DNA from: Plasmodium coatneyi
Lineage: Eukaryota > Apicomplexa > Aconoidasida > Haemosporida > Plasmodiidae
Length of the DNA stretch: 64,000 nucleotides
Direction: 5' to 3'
NCBI RefSeq assembly: GCF_001680005.1
Contig: NC_033567.1
Coordinates: 3,162,001-3,226,000, forward strand
The position numbers and the translations under genes were made by a program. The notes below the pieces were generated by a model, which ran no database searches, had not been told where the DNA came from, and saw only the letters and a program-made list of their open reading frames with translations. Positions 10,588-23,200 of the stretch are shown here, in pieces. The number at the start of each line of letters is the position of its first letter. Within the stretch, counting starts at the first letter, position 1.

Positions 10588-11134
10588 ATGACCGGACAGT
10601 TTAAGGGCCTGTTGAAACGTTCATTTTGTGTGTATGCCAATGTGCATGTGTTTAAGCATATTATATCTTATTTTATCGCATATTATCACATCGTGTCCCA
10701 TTTTGTGTTATTTTTTTTTAAGTGTAACCCTTTAATCACATTTGCACGCCCCTTTTCAAACCCCCACGCGTTCCAATTTGTGTGCAAATTGGACACTGCA
10801 AATGTTCATTTAATTAACAATAGGTTTGCTTCCTGATTAAGTAACTTCTTCATTTATCAAAACATTTATGACTTTTTGTCTTTCACCTCTTTTGAGGAAT
10901 TATTCATTTAAAGTGCCTGTTTGCGAAAAAAAAAAAAGCTGTCCCGACTTTTTTTTTTTTTTTTTTTTTTTTTCAACAATGAAAAATAGCTAGTTACCTG
11001 ACCTGTTCATAATATATTGACTTTTTCCTGACCTGCCTTGATGTGGCAATTTTGTTGACAGTTCTGTAGCACTGCCAACATGTTGGTCGTATCTCCATTT
11101 GCATAGGACCTCCTTCCCCTCTCACGTGTGTACC
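10588..11134. other. Intergenic spacer with homopolymers
   Basis: Tandem spacer between PDI-14 and the next plus-strand gene, AT-rich, with an A12 run near 10927 and a T run at about 10949-10972. It is expected to hold the PDI-14 3' UTR and the promoter of the next gene. The small frame at 10588-10836 is not convincing. Confidence 0.5.
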
Positions 11135-12101
11135 ATGTCTCAATGTGTGTGGGAACTCCTAAGCATCGAAAAATCGTTTAGCACAAAATGTGACAAGTGT
11201 GAAACAGACCCAACATACGATTCCTCCCATCATTTTGAATGTCACAATGCCCGTAGCGCGGATATAAGATCGGAAAAAATAGACTACGATTACGCAGAGG
11301 AATTGTCTCACAACTGCAAGAAGAAGAATGAGAAGGACAAGCTAAAGTTTGAGAAAATCATGCACAAGTTTTTTATTTCAGACATATCCAAGTATGTCAA
11401 GGCCTACGTGAAGAAGAATGACAGCAACATCCGGAGCGAAATAGGTAAAGTCCCATGTGGTTTGTCTAAGAAAATGGGCCCACAATTGTACACATGCGCA
11501 AATGCATATGTATGCGCAATTGCCAATCTGCGAAACTGCCCACCTGTACAACTTCCTACATGTGCACCCCCGTGAAGGCATAACGTCCAGCAAAGGCACC
11601 AATTCGGAGGAAGAAAGGAACTGGGTCAACAGCTACATATACAACTTCATAAGCTACTGCCTCATGACCTACAACGACTGCAAGCACTACATCGTTATCA
11701 CGAGCACAAGGAATTTGATTCAGAAGTTGACAGGCACGGGTAAGGTGAAAGCTTAGGCAAGGGGAAGGGGGGAAGTTCCGCCAAGTTGCGAGCGAAGCAA
11801 ATGGGAGCTCCCCCCCAAGGGACAAACGATGCAAACATGACGAAAAAATGACAAAAAAATGACGAAAGAAATACGCAAAACACCTGCATAACACAACACC
11901 TGCACGTGTACAGGATACGGCTACTACGGTATTTACTTCACGAACGGGAAAAAAATCGGAGGGATGGGCAATCTGTTCATCAAGATAAATCAAGTGAGGC
12001 ACATAAGTTACAGCATCATGAAGACCCTGCAGACGAGGCCGGCCTCGGACAGATCCATGTCAAACAATGACGAAACGAGCAGCTTCACATTTGCGCTTTA
12101 G
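11135..12101 (+). CDS. Conserved small protein, possibly Tctex-type dynein light chain-like, 3 exons
   Basis: Exons 11135-11444, 11578-11739 and 11914-12101 join with phase-1 introns and give 219 residues. The start is the ATG at 11135, because the open frame upstream offers only a TTG. The N-terminal third has paired cysteines (KCDKCE, then ECHNA) and is charged. The C-terminal half runs helix (WVNSYIYNFISYCL), strand (KHYIVITSTRNLIQKL), a Gly/Tyr turn (GTGYGYYGIYF), then another strand. This order loosely resembles a Tctex-type dynein light chain (KYIV...Q...G.G), but no diagnostic motif is decisive. It has no signal peptide or membrane span. The family call is a suggestion only; that it is a real spliced gene is well supported by phase closure. 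Confidence 0.7.
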
Positions 12102-12340
12102 GTGTGTGACGGCCGCATCGTTGCGTGAATCAGTTCCTTTGCGAAAGAAAAAAAGGGAATTTTAAAAAAAAATTTTTTTTTCCGTTTCGCGTAAAACTAT
12201 GAGTGGGTTATCCCCAACATGGAGCAATAGTATTTTCCTCTCTCCTCCTCCGTGTTGCCCATCCGGGGGGACGTATCTGCATGAAAGTCAACCGGGTTAA
12301 CCCTTTCCCCATGGGGACATCTCTACCCGAGGGGCACATA
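12102..12340. other. Short convergent spacer
   Basis: About 240 bp between the stop codons of two convergent genes. The 3' UTRs are likely to overlap. It contains A and T runs at about 12164-12180. Confidence 0.4.
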
Positions 12341-15300
12341 TCACAGCAGCTTAGCGATAGATTCCTTGAAGAAGAAAAAAATCTTGGACAGGTAATTCCT
12401 GAAGTCTTTAAATAGAAATTCAACTTCGTCACGCAGATAATCGAACTGCTCACAGGATCGTAGCTCCCTGTTTATTTCTATCTTCAATTTTCGGTCTTCA
12501 ATTTTGGAGAAGGACGAGCTGAAATGATCATAACACTTGAAAAATTCCTCGCACAAGATCATCCCAACGGTGTGCATTTCTCCCTTTGTGTGTCTCGTTT
12601 CTTTGAAAAGTTTATACAACTTGGGGTAAAGGGGGGTGAATAAGCGAACGAGTTTTGTGTCTAAGTAGGAATATTCAGGTGCTTATATAAAAAGCATATG
12701 CATACGCGTTAAGAAGCATCGCCACAAGGACGACCGAAAAACTCACTTACCAGGAATACCTGCCTAGAAACCAAAGAGTTTAAGTGCCGCACCTGCTTCA
12801 AACTTTTTAGGCGTACCAAAAGACCCAGAAAAACGTTCGTGATTAGGTGAATTACGTCCGCCTTATGACATAGGTTATTCCTTATCGAATTTAAAATAAA
12901 TTTAAAAGAAAATATATCAACAAAGTGGAAAGAAAAGTACGAGACATTCCGGGCATTCATGGTGAACGTGTTTTCATCTCCATTTAATTGGTTTGTTCTC
13001 CTTTCACGGAACCCTTTTTCATTCCCCCTTGGAACATCTATCAGGGCATACCTCCTGGTTAGAAGCATCTTGTACTGTCTACGCCCCACTGTGAAGATTA
13101 GTGGCACGTGGAAAAGCACATGCGTCTCTTTAAATGTCTGCTCGTAATTGTCATAGTAGAAATGCTTCTGCGTTATCAGCAATTTATTTTTATTTTTAAA
13201 AAACTTCAAAAATATTTTAGGCGGCCCAACTACTTTTATGTACGTTTGGACTATCTCCTCCAGGGGGTAACTGCGTTTTTTGGAAACGGCCGCCTTTTGA
13301 GGTATTTTCCTGAGGGGTTGTTGGACCCTCCCCCAGGATGTTATTTTCTCTCTTCTGTTTCTTCTTCCTCTACATGGCATTACAGAGCATGTTTTCTTCC
13401 GTTTTGCACTTCGGATTGGCTTTCTTCCAGGATTAATGGCTTCCTCCATGCAGTATACCTGAAAGCGCTTCTTAAAGGGGCGCTTCAAAAAGGAGGAGCT
13501 CAAAAGGTGAGTAAAGAACCCCCCACACATTGTCTGTTGTCTAGCACACGATGCTGCTTTGTCACGTCGTAGGCGTCGCCCTCTGAGTGTAGACCTCATG
13601 TCCCTGCAAACAACTGTGGAAGGTTTACTAAATGGGAATTTTCTTTTCCTTCTAATGAGTGCCTTCACAACACGTGCACACTTTTTATACCCATTATGGT
13701 TAAGGAAAAATGGCTTCACATGAAAAAGACGAAAAAAAAAGTGAAAGAATTTAAAAAATTTTCTTGAATTTATCGAGCAATTGTAAAATGTATAGAAGAG
13801 CAAATTCATGATGAGGGAAAAGTAGGGTCTCGTCACCACGCTGATAATTTTGAAAATGCTCATTCCTTTGTTGTATGTTAGTGCATTGTAAAAATGGTGG
13901 ATATCTTTTGCGTACATTTCTTCGATGCATTTTCTTCTTCCTCCTCTGGAAAAGTCCAAGGTATGGTTATACACGTTCAGGGTGTCTACAAGAAGGACAT
14001 AAAAATGATACTCAAGCGTGAACCAAAGGGTTAATTTCCACCTGCAGGAAGCGAATTTGCTAATTTTGGATAAAACAGAATTACATAGCCTCAATTCGTA
14101 GTATCTGGTAAGCCCCTCTTTGAACCACAGATATTTTGCCTTCTTAAAATACAGGCAGTTTCCCCAGAAGGAGTGAAAAATCTCGTGCACAATTAGTTTA
14201 ACCAACGAAACACTTCTATAAAAGTCTACTTCGAGATAGTTTCTACCTTCCCTACAGGGTGCACTCCCCCCAACCAACGACATCAACAAAGTGATACAGT
14301 TGTGGTTTTCCTCCCCTGCGTATTTATACGTGTTTACAATCATGAACTGGATGAACTTACTCTCCTCCAATCTGGCACGGAAGACATACATTTTCAAGTA
14401 CATCATTAGTGTTTCTTTCACTACATGAAGGAAAAAGTCCTGTCTGCTTCTTCGATGGCTACTTTCTGCAGGTCCTCCCCTTTCTATGTATATAAAAACG
14501 GAAATATTTTTCACCTTCAGTTCTATTTTGTTGTATAATCCAGCGAACAGGCAAAATGTGTACGAGGCTATTTTGCTCGTTTCGCAAAACTGGTACGTTA
14601 TGAAATTCTTCCCTCCAGTTGATGCTATGGTGAGTTTTTTTCGCCGCTTACTCAGCTGGTACAACTTCCACCTTTTCTTATGACGCCCAATTGGGGAGTG
14701 CAATTCATCCGTTCCTGTCGTCCCATTCCCCATTGAGCGAGTTGCACTCAATGGAGGAGCGATTCTGCACGGCCTCTTTCCGATGGATCGCCCCTGGAGA
14801 TGCTTCCAAAGTGAAGAGTAGAATCCACCCCCTCCCTGACTGTAATACACCCTCTTGAGTCTACTATTCGTGACGACCAAGTCTGGTGGGCTTACAACAC
14901 AGACAGGCGTGTTTCTCCCTACGTGTGTCTTTTTACCGTTGTGCCTATCTCTAAAGGGAAAGTTCACCCTTGGTGCTACTGATGGTTCACTGCATGTTGA
15001 ATGAACGCCCCTTCCTCCACTTAGCTCAATTTCAAACGAAACCTTGAGCCTAAATTTTGCCCTATGATTGTTGTACAGCAGACATGGAAACACCAGAGGG
15101 AGGTAAAAGTATTCGCAAAACGTATTTATATATGTGTACCTCCTTTTGCTTTCAAACTTTACCCTTTTAAAATGAAAGTGGAAAATTCTCCCTCCATCAT
15201 TTGGAAGGACAAAATGAAATTCCCCTTCCTTGTGTTCCACCCCGGTGGGGTCTTTTCCCCGAGGAGGGGTTCCCCCGTATTTTTTTTTCTTCCTCACTAA

Positions 15301-15906
15301 TTTTCTATTACTCGTGGAATAAATTCCTTCCGTTTTTTCTTCTCCATTTTGGTAATAAAAAAAAATGACCAATTTGTATACCCCTACATTTGTGTGCTCT
15401 TTCAAATGTATGTAAAAATTGTTCTTCCTTTTTTTCACTTCAATCTTCTTAATTTGGATGGTTTCACCGCAGGATGAAATTAGAGCCAACTTGAGGATTT
15501 GCAGGTGGTCCGTGTCAGCGTAAACCTTAATTCGTTTTCTCCTTCCAGAAGTGTTCGAATAGTATATTACGCATTTGCCCACGTATTTCAAGGTACGCCT
15601 CAGTTTTAAAAAGTGAAAGTGGAGTTTATACCTGGGTGGAGAAAGGACAAGAAAGACAACATCGGAAGAGGTGAGGTGAGAAAATACGTGCCTCTTCGGC
15701 AACACCCCGGCTGCGCTAGCTGTCACACAGGACACTTTTCTCCTTGTCCTCTTTTTTTTTTTCTCTTTTTGGTACATTAACGGTGTGAGGTGTGTATTCG
15801 CCTTGCTAGCCTTTCCCAAATGATACAGATGCGTCTGCCAGGGGGGCTCCATTTGGTTGTCCCGCACTTGTCCAAATGGGGCGGAACAAAAAGTGGCGGC
15901 AGCCAT
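12341..15906 (-). CDS. M1-family (gluzincin) metallopeptidase-like protein, 2 exons
   Basis: Exon 1 runs 15906-12747 and exon 2 12681-12341. The donor AA|GTGAGT and the acceptor at 12682 agree in phase and give about 1,166 residues. The zinc site is intact: H574-E-I-F-H578 followed after exactly 18 residues by E597 (WFKEGLTRYYE), the M1 HExxH-x18-E signature. The exopeptidase motif normally GxMEN reads G531-E-E-N534, with Glu instead of Met. The N-terminal part is beta-rich with basic low-complexity inserts, as expected for the first M1 domain. Intact ligands argue against simple identity with TAF2, a catalytically dead M1 relative, although overall divergence is large. There is no clear signal peptide. 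The start is uncertain: Met1 and Met19 are both possible, and a pyrimidine-rich stretch at about 15650-15690 ending in cag could hide an intron. Confidence 0.75.
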
Positions 15907-16227
15907 ACGGAGAGGTGCCCATGCAGGGCGCTAACCAAACGGTGGGACAACCGCCCCAAGGGTTAATTAAAAAAAAATTTTAATGGAGGCACAAAGGGGA
16001 ATAATAGGGGTAAGTTCAAAGGGGGGTAAATGCCCATGCATGGGAATAATTATTAAAATAAGCACACGGATGAAGCATGTGTATGCGTGCAAAGGTACGC
16101 CAGCTAATGTGCAAAGCGAGTGACATACACGCAGGGCATACACCAACGTGAAATTATTAAAAAAAAAAAAAGGTAGGAACGGAGGAAAAAAAGGAAAGGG
16201 TTTCCTTCCTGTGGATCAGCGGTCAAA
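15907..16227. other. Intergenic spacer upstream of the M1 gene
   Basis: About 320 bp between the M1 peptidase start and the stop of the next minus-strand gene. It contains an A run at about 16159-16171. Nothing gene-like is seen; promoter and 3' UTR are expected. Confidence 0.4.
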
Positions 16228-19006
16228 CTAATCTATGTGGAAATTTTCATTGCTTAAAATGTGCTGAGGGAAAAAAAAAAAAAAAAAAAAAAAATTAAAA
16301 TAAAAGATAGAAAATAAATAAGGCAAAGCAGAAGCAGTAGCTATAGCAGCGCCACACGTACGTGCCGATCCCCCACAGAACGACGCAACGAGTCCCCCGT
16401 CAAGTGGCGAGGGTAGGGTCGTTTCCGGCGTCGACACACATATAGGCGCATACGCTTGCATCACGCGTAACGTATAAAAAGGGCCACTTGGGCGAATTTG
16501 TACCTTTAAAAGCTTAATAGGCTTAACGGCTCGAAATAAAACAAAGAGCTGCACGAGGTGTAAAAAAAAAAAAAAAGGGGATATGTGTCACCGCATATTC
16601 GTGAACAAGGCGCAAAGGAAATGAGCAAGAAATAAAACGTGTATAGAAACGGGTGAACCAATATACATGCCCGTCTATGTCGTCCACGTGGTCCACGTTG
16701 CCGATTTTGCGCTCTTCTTAACTTACTATGATATATAAAACAATGTCGAAGGAGATGTCAAAAAACACATACAAAAATTCGTGCGAACTGTACAGGTCGA
16801 TATTCGACGGGGACAGGCACAGGACTTTGTAGACAATCAAAAGAATGGGCTTCAGAATTACGGCGAAGAATATGACTCGATATTTTCTATCAAAAAAGGG
16901 AGGGGGTGGAGGAAAATGTGTGCATTTTCCAATTTGCAAAATCTATGCCGCACTGATGACAACATGCGCGCAGAACATCTCGTGATGAAAGGAAGGTGTA
17001 GAAGCGGGCACGTTTTCAGTAGCATTGTAGTGTTAACATGTAGTGGTGTTTAGTGTCCGGTTTTTGTGCCCGCCTCCCCATCTGCACTTACTTATAAATG
17101 TCATATTTCTTATACAACTCTGCGACGTGAAAGGATAAGTTTTCTTCTGATAGGCGGGCCTGTACGGGGTGTGAAAGTGTGAACATACAGATGTGTTTAA
17201 TAGTATGGGGGTGGGAAAAAAGCCGTTGGGTTATCTTTGTCAGCAAGGACACCCATATATTTTGGACGGTTGAATGGAGAATAACTCCAGTGCGTAAGGC
17301 GCACTTACCGAGAGGAACGTCGACGTGAAGTTTATCGCAATAAAGATGAACAGGTAGGCGAAGGCTTGTAGTATGTACCGTGGGGCCTGTAGGGGGATGC
17401 ATAAACGGAACAGGTGAATGAAAAAGCATTCCTCGTGTGGTCGTACGCACAAATGGACTGCTGCTATGCGCGCCAACATACCTGGAAGTTCCCCAGAAAT
17501 ATTTCAAATATGCCCGTATAAAACGAAATGACGGAAAAACAAATCATGAACTGAATCTCTATTCGGCTGAGGTGACTTCGAATGTACATGTCACCTGGGG
17601 AAGGGGCAAAAAAAAAATATACATATATACATATATATATGAAACGTGAAAAAAAAAAAACTACTTCTGATACACTGCCGCGAAGAGCATCCTTACCCAG
17701 AGAGACCTGCAGATATATGATGAAGGAAATTATTTCCTGAATTTTCTTGAAAATATTTGCCGATACCCTGAAAGGAAAAACACGCAAATGTGTGATCATG
17801 TAAATATACACACTTAGCCACATGTTTGTATATGTGTGTGTTTGTGTGTGGACCAAGCTGGGCCACCACGCTGATCAGCCACTGTCCCTACCAGAAATAA
17901 AGGTACATGTACCCCCAATCCCGAATGAAGTTCACATTTTTGTAATTAAAATAAGTGGAGAGGAGGAAAAAAAGCATGTTAAGGATCATAAAAATGTCCG
18001 TTTTTTCGCGGTACTTCAAAAAATATAACGTAAGGATAATAACCAGAACTAGCAAAATGTAGGTGGTAAAGTAAAGCACATTGGGAATGAACTGAAAGTC
18101 ATGAGATAAATGTTTCGTCCTGTAATCATAAAAAACGATGTTTCCTTTTAGGTCTATTTTTAGCTTATTGTTATTTATCAGAAACAACATATATCTGTTC
18201 TTTTGGCTAATTTGTATTTTTTTTTTTATGTTGCCTTCTTCTAGTGGGTATCTTTTAATGCAATTAAAATGGGACGTAAAAATGTAATTCTCCTCATTTT
18301 TTAAGGACGGCTCGAGTTTATTCTTCATCCTAATGTAATTGAGCCACTGGTCCGCTGTTATCAGAACAAGGAAAAGATTTTTCGACTTGTTGTTGCTCTT
18401 CTCTGTGTTTCCTTCATTGTTGATGAGTCCATTTGTGTCTGCATCGCTCGTTTCGACTCTCTTTTTGTGAAAATACTCCCTGTCCACATTGAAGTTGTTC
18501 AGAATGTTAATGGAGTTTTTGTTTGCCTTTGCCAATATTTCTTGGTTTTTGTTTTTTTTCTTCACCAGTTTGTTCTCCCGGAAGTCGATGGTCATGTCAA
18601 TGTTTATTTCGCCTACAAGGGGGTGGAAAATATACGTGTAGATATAAATGTAAGTATAGTTGTATGTGTGAGCGTGCAGTGCGCAGTGTATGCATGTGGA
18701 ACAATTCGACGTGTAGAACGGGGAGCAGATCTGCCAACACATCTGGCAGCACACCCATTATGACATTCCCTCCTCCCGTCTGTTCGAGGGCTCCTCTGCT
18801 GTACCTTCCTCAACGGAGAAAAAATACGACGGCTTAAAATTGTAATAACTGGCCGCTAACAAATGCTCATTTTTGTACAAAAAAATAAACAAGTCATCCT
18901 TATCCACAACATTTATGTTTAGAATATACCCCTTACATTTGTTCAGGCAAAATAAAAACACCAGGAGTAGTACACCTAGGTTAACATACCGCGATTTAAA
19001 TCTCAT
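16228..19006 (-). CDS. Seven-transmembrane receptor-like protein (GPR180/GOST-type architecture), 9 exons
   Basis: Exons on the minus strand: 19006-18805, 18612-17892, 17767-17697, 17594-17482, 17386-17309, 17159-17092, 16886-16727, 16548-16504 and 16263-16228. All phases agree: 1,494 nt, 497 residues. An N-terminal signal peptide (VNLGVLLLVFLFCLNKC) is followed by a luminal domain of ~230 residues with NLFLVLITADQWLNYI and KNRYMLFLINNN, then seven hydrophobic spans: YILLVLVIILTLYFL; IFMILNMLFFLLS; IIYLQ region; FMICFSVISFYTGIF; LFIFIAINFTSTFL; IFFAVILKPILLIVY; YVFFDISFDIVLYIILFVLF. A signal peptide, a beta-rich luminal domain and a late 7TM block match the GPR180/TMEM145 and GOST (GPR107/TMEM87) families, which sit in Golgi or surface membranes. 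Family choice between these is inference. The last exon encodes only HILSNENFHID. Confidence 0.8.
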
Positions 19007-19407
19007 TTTCCCGTGGCATTTTTTTCGTTTACAAAAAAAAAAGAGGAAAAAAGGGGGGGAGAAAAAAAAAAAAAAAAACAGTGTTCACGAATGCATTTTC
19101 TTCAAATCTTTTTCACCTATAATTATACATTTACAAACATTTTTTTAAAATCCTGTCACGTGTTTGTTTCGTGGGCCCTTTTACCCGTGGGGACGGTGGC
19201 ACATGGAGTTTCGTAGAAAATGCATAGCATAATCGACCAAGGGGGCGATGCGCGAACGGAAAAAGCGGGAACCAAAACGGAACATGTGTTAACTGGAAAA
19301 AGGAAAAAACAAACAGAACATAAGTTGTGATTGAAAATTATTCAGTGCACAATTTTATCGCCAGGGAAATCGCAATATGCGTTTGCCAAGATGGCATGCA
19401 CGATGGG

Positions 19408-19441
<34 letters not shown>

Positions 19442-20206
19442 GACGCTATGTTCGTCCTGATGGACGCAATGCAGTGGAACAGTTAAGTTTTCCCGCGAGG
19501 GGGGGATGTTAAATAAACCTACGTGGAAGTATGAATTATATCAAATTGACTAAAGTTGCGGCAGAATGCGCTTTCGCACAGCCAGATGGTGAAGTGACGA
19601 AGCGACCAGCACGGGGACATACGAACAGGAGGAAATCGCGCCAAACGCAGACACCATCGTCGGGGAAACACCGCCAAGTACGAACTCGCCAAAACGCAGG
19701 ACGAGGTCTGGACGCAAATTATTCCCTCGCCCATTTTTAAAAAGGACGCCTATTTTGACAAACTGGAGACAAGTTAACACGGTGACGTAAAAAAAAAAGA
19801 AAAAACAAAACGGCACTGCAATGAAACAGACAAACAAAAGGGGTATTGTTATATTCACATAAACTCACAACTCGGATAAAATTGCGAAACGGTTTGGCAT
19901 GGGTATGTCTGTTTGTGGATCCCTCCCAGTTATGCACACTGCGCAAAAGTTGTTGCAAAAATGACAAAATTGACAACACCGTCTACGTAATGTGTGAGAC
20001 AAAAAAAAAAAAAAAAAGAAAAAAAGAGTGACTCATTTTGATCAACTGCGGCTGGGTTCCCACAAGTTAGTCACTTCAAATCGTGTCTCGGGGTGCCTAC
20101 AAATGGTAAAAAAAAAAAAAGGGGGAAAAGTAAAAGGTTGTAAGTTTAGTCGACGGGGCAACACGGTATCTGCTCAAATGATTAACTGTGCGAACGTCAC
20201 TCCCCC
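19007..20206. other. Intergenic spacer between 7TM gene and HDA1
   Basis: 1.2 kb tandem spacer. It contains A runs at about 19061-19078 and 19409-19438 (about 30 A) and shorter ones near 19998 and 20110. Candidate frames are poly-Lys artefacts of these runs. The promoter of the 7TM gene and the 3' UTR of HDA1 are expected here. Confidence 0.5.
19409..19438. repeat. Poly-A tract, about 30 A
   Basis: A long homopolymer in the spacer between the 7TM gene and HDA1. Confidence 0.9.
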
Positions 20207-23200
20207 TTACCGCTGAATATCAGCCGCGTGCAAATCGGGCAAGTCTGACGGGTTGTTCAGCAGGGAGAAGAACTCCCTCGAGTTGGCGGACAGCTCCCTC
20301 CCACCCATTTTGGCGACTTCACTCCCTTCGAGGAAAATCTTAAAATGACGCATAACTCGGTAAAAGTATTCCTCAAATGGGAGGGAAATCTGTCCCAGGT
20401 TGCAAAAATGTGAAGCCCGCCGTTGGTAGAGCAAACTATCAAAATATCTCCTATGTTTAGAGAGAAAAGAGTTGACTTTCTTTTTCACTCCATTTTCTTT
20501 CTCATCAAATTGCTTCAAATAATTTTCATAATCCCTCACACATTTCGTTAAGTTCAAATTTTCGGTTTCTCTCGTCTTCTCCTTAAAAAGGGTAAAATAT
20601 TTTTTAAACATGGCATCCATTTTTCTCTTCCCGACGCAGATATGGGGGAATTTCAAAATTCCTCGTTTGGTACACTGTTTGGTGGTTGTAGTCGTGGTTA
20701 CGGGATTTCTGTTCACCTGATTTGCCATTCCAGCGTATTCAGCAAAGTGACCTTTCCTGTGCCCCCCCACAAACACCGCATCGTTGTAGTAGAACGAAAG
20801 CAGGTGCTCCAAAACGGACAAGCTAAAAACGGAGGCCATGTCATTGGACGTGTTGTACCCTCCTTCCAGGACGCTAATAATGGGAAAGCGCAGCTCATTC
20901 TGGAGAGACAGAATCAAGTTTGTCATATGAAAATAGGTGGACGTGTTTTTCTTCACAAAGCCATTATTCACAAAGTCGAGTTTATGTCCATCAAACCCAG
21001 CAGATAGGAAAAGTAAATTTGGTCGGAAATGAAACAAATGAATTAATATATTGTCGTGAAATAATTCCAGAAAATTCTGTTCGTTCATATTTTTTTTCAA
21101 AGTTACATTAATAATGTAAGGTTCCAACTCCACTGTGTCATTTCCTGTTCCAGGGTAAAAATACCCATCAAATGCGTGAATAGAACTGAAGAAAACGTTC
21201 TTCCTGTCATCCTTATCCTTCCATCCTTTCCAACTATATATATCCACGTACTCATTAATTCTGATTTTTTTTAATCCCAAATTTCGAATAATCTGTTCCG
21301 TTCCATTTCCGTGGTGGATATCAAAGTCGATTACAGCGATCCGTTTGAACTTTTCGTATTTATATTTTGCGTAGGACATTCCGATGGCTATATTATTCAA
21401 CAAACAGAACCCTTGACTTCCTGCTGCTCTGTCTTCATCCGTTAGGTTAAATTGCGCAGCACCGTAAGTTCCTAAATGATGACCCGGAGGTCTAACAACA
21501 CAAAAAATCTTCTTCTTTTTCTTCCTCTTCCTGTGTATATAGTCCACTGCTTTTAAAACCACTCCACTAGCATTCAATGCGCAGTTAAAAGAGTGCTTAT
21601 TGACAAAGGTGTCATTATCCAGAAGAATTAATTTGTCCACTTTTTCCTTTCCACTATTTGCGCTGTTCCATTTTTTGCTTTGCGCACCCCCTCCTGGGTT
21701 TTCCTTCATATCTGCGTTGGGACTTTGTTTTTGCATTTCTACTTCTCTCTCTTCCATGTTTGTGTTATTCCCACATAGAGCGTCCACATTGGAGCCTTCC
21801 ATAAATTTGCTTGCCCCTTCCTCGCAAACGCCACTTAAAATTTCGCTCCTCTTTAAAACATCCATATGATCGGACACAGCAAAGCTTGCACTTCCATTCA
21901 AATCGTCTGATGACAGGGCAAGGTAGTTCTTCTTGTTCTTTTTCGTGTTTTCCAAAAAATTATCGAACGCACTGACATCATCGTATTCATTTAAATTGCA
22001 CCTCTTTATCCTTCTAAGTAACATTTTCAGGTACGAAATATCGTGAACCCTTAAAATGTCGTTGGCAGTTGCTTTCCTTTCCACCTTTTTCAACTTAAAG
22101 TTAACGAACGTATTCAGTTTTAATATGCCGTGCTTATCTGATATTAGGACATCTAACCTGCTGGAGTTTTCCGGGATGTTCGTCTTAATTTTGTTCCTCA
22201 CGTAAGGGTGGTCACTCGGCTCTGGCACGAAGATGTGCTTCGAACATTGATTTGAGTAAAATATTTCTACTCCGTTGCGCCGATCGATTCGCTTCTTCAC
22301 AGGGAAACACCTCACTCTTCTATTCGGCTCCAGGGCGATTTGCCCACTGTCCACATGGTGCACTACTTCCACGTTATGTGCACCTTCCACTTGTGTAGTC
22401 CCCTCCCCATGCCTGTTTTTCCGCACCGTGAAGGTATGCTCTCCCCCTTGCACAGCCTCATCGTTCTTCCTTTTTTTACTCACCCCCACACATTCATCAC
22501 ACCGCAAGATCCCATCGCAGTGCCTCACAAACACATTCATACAGTTGTACATCGAAGCGAAGGAGCAGAGGAAGTAACACATGTCTCTCCTATGCAAAAT
22601 GTAACAAAAAATCTTCTTATTGTAATTGTATAAAATTTTTAAAAATTCGAAATTCCCCAATTCGATAATTTTCACCATTATGCTTAAGTACAGCTTCACA
22701 ACGGCGGTGACAAAAACTGTGTTAATTTTTTTGTTGTAAAAAAAGCCATCCTTTATGTATTTGATGCGGCGTTTTTTTGTTTTCCCCGTGGGGCATTCCT
22801 CTGGTGTCTGCTTAGCGTGTGTCACTTTCGTGTTATCCTGGTTTACTGTGGTCTGCTTCACTTGTGCCTCTTTTTCCTCCTCCAACTCGCGCTTCAACGT
22901 TGGGTCGTCTTGTTTTGCGTCCCCCACCTTTGGGGATCTTCCCTCCCTTCGACCTCCCCCACCGTACGCGCTTAAGTAAAAGAAAAAAAGATACTCGACT
23001 GTATTATGCAGCAGAAGGAGAAAAAGGTACGCGTCGCAATTGTACAAAGTGCAGTGCACGGGCAACTCACACTTGTCATTGTAAAGCATCAGATTCACAT
23101 TCAAACGTAAAAGTAAAAAAATTATTTTTGCATTGGAAACTAAGCAAGCTTTATGTATGAGCGTATTTTTATTATCATCCGTTTGGTCAAAATCGATTTT

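Noticed and set aside
15640..15700. Possible 5' intron in the M1 gene (pyrimidine tract ending ccacccag)
   Set aside because: No upstream donor agrees in phase with this acceptor, so the single long exon was kept. The N terminus remains uncertain.
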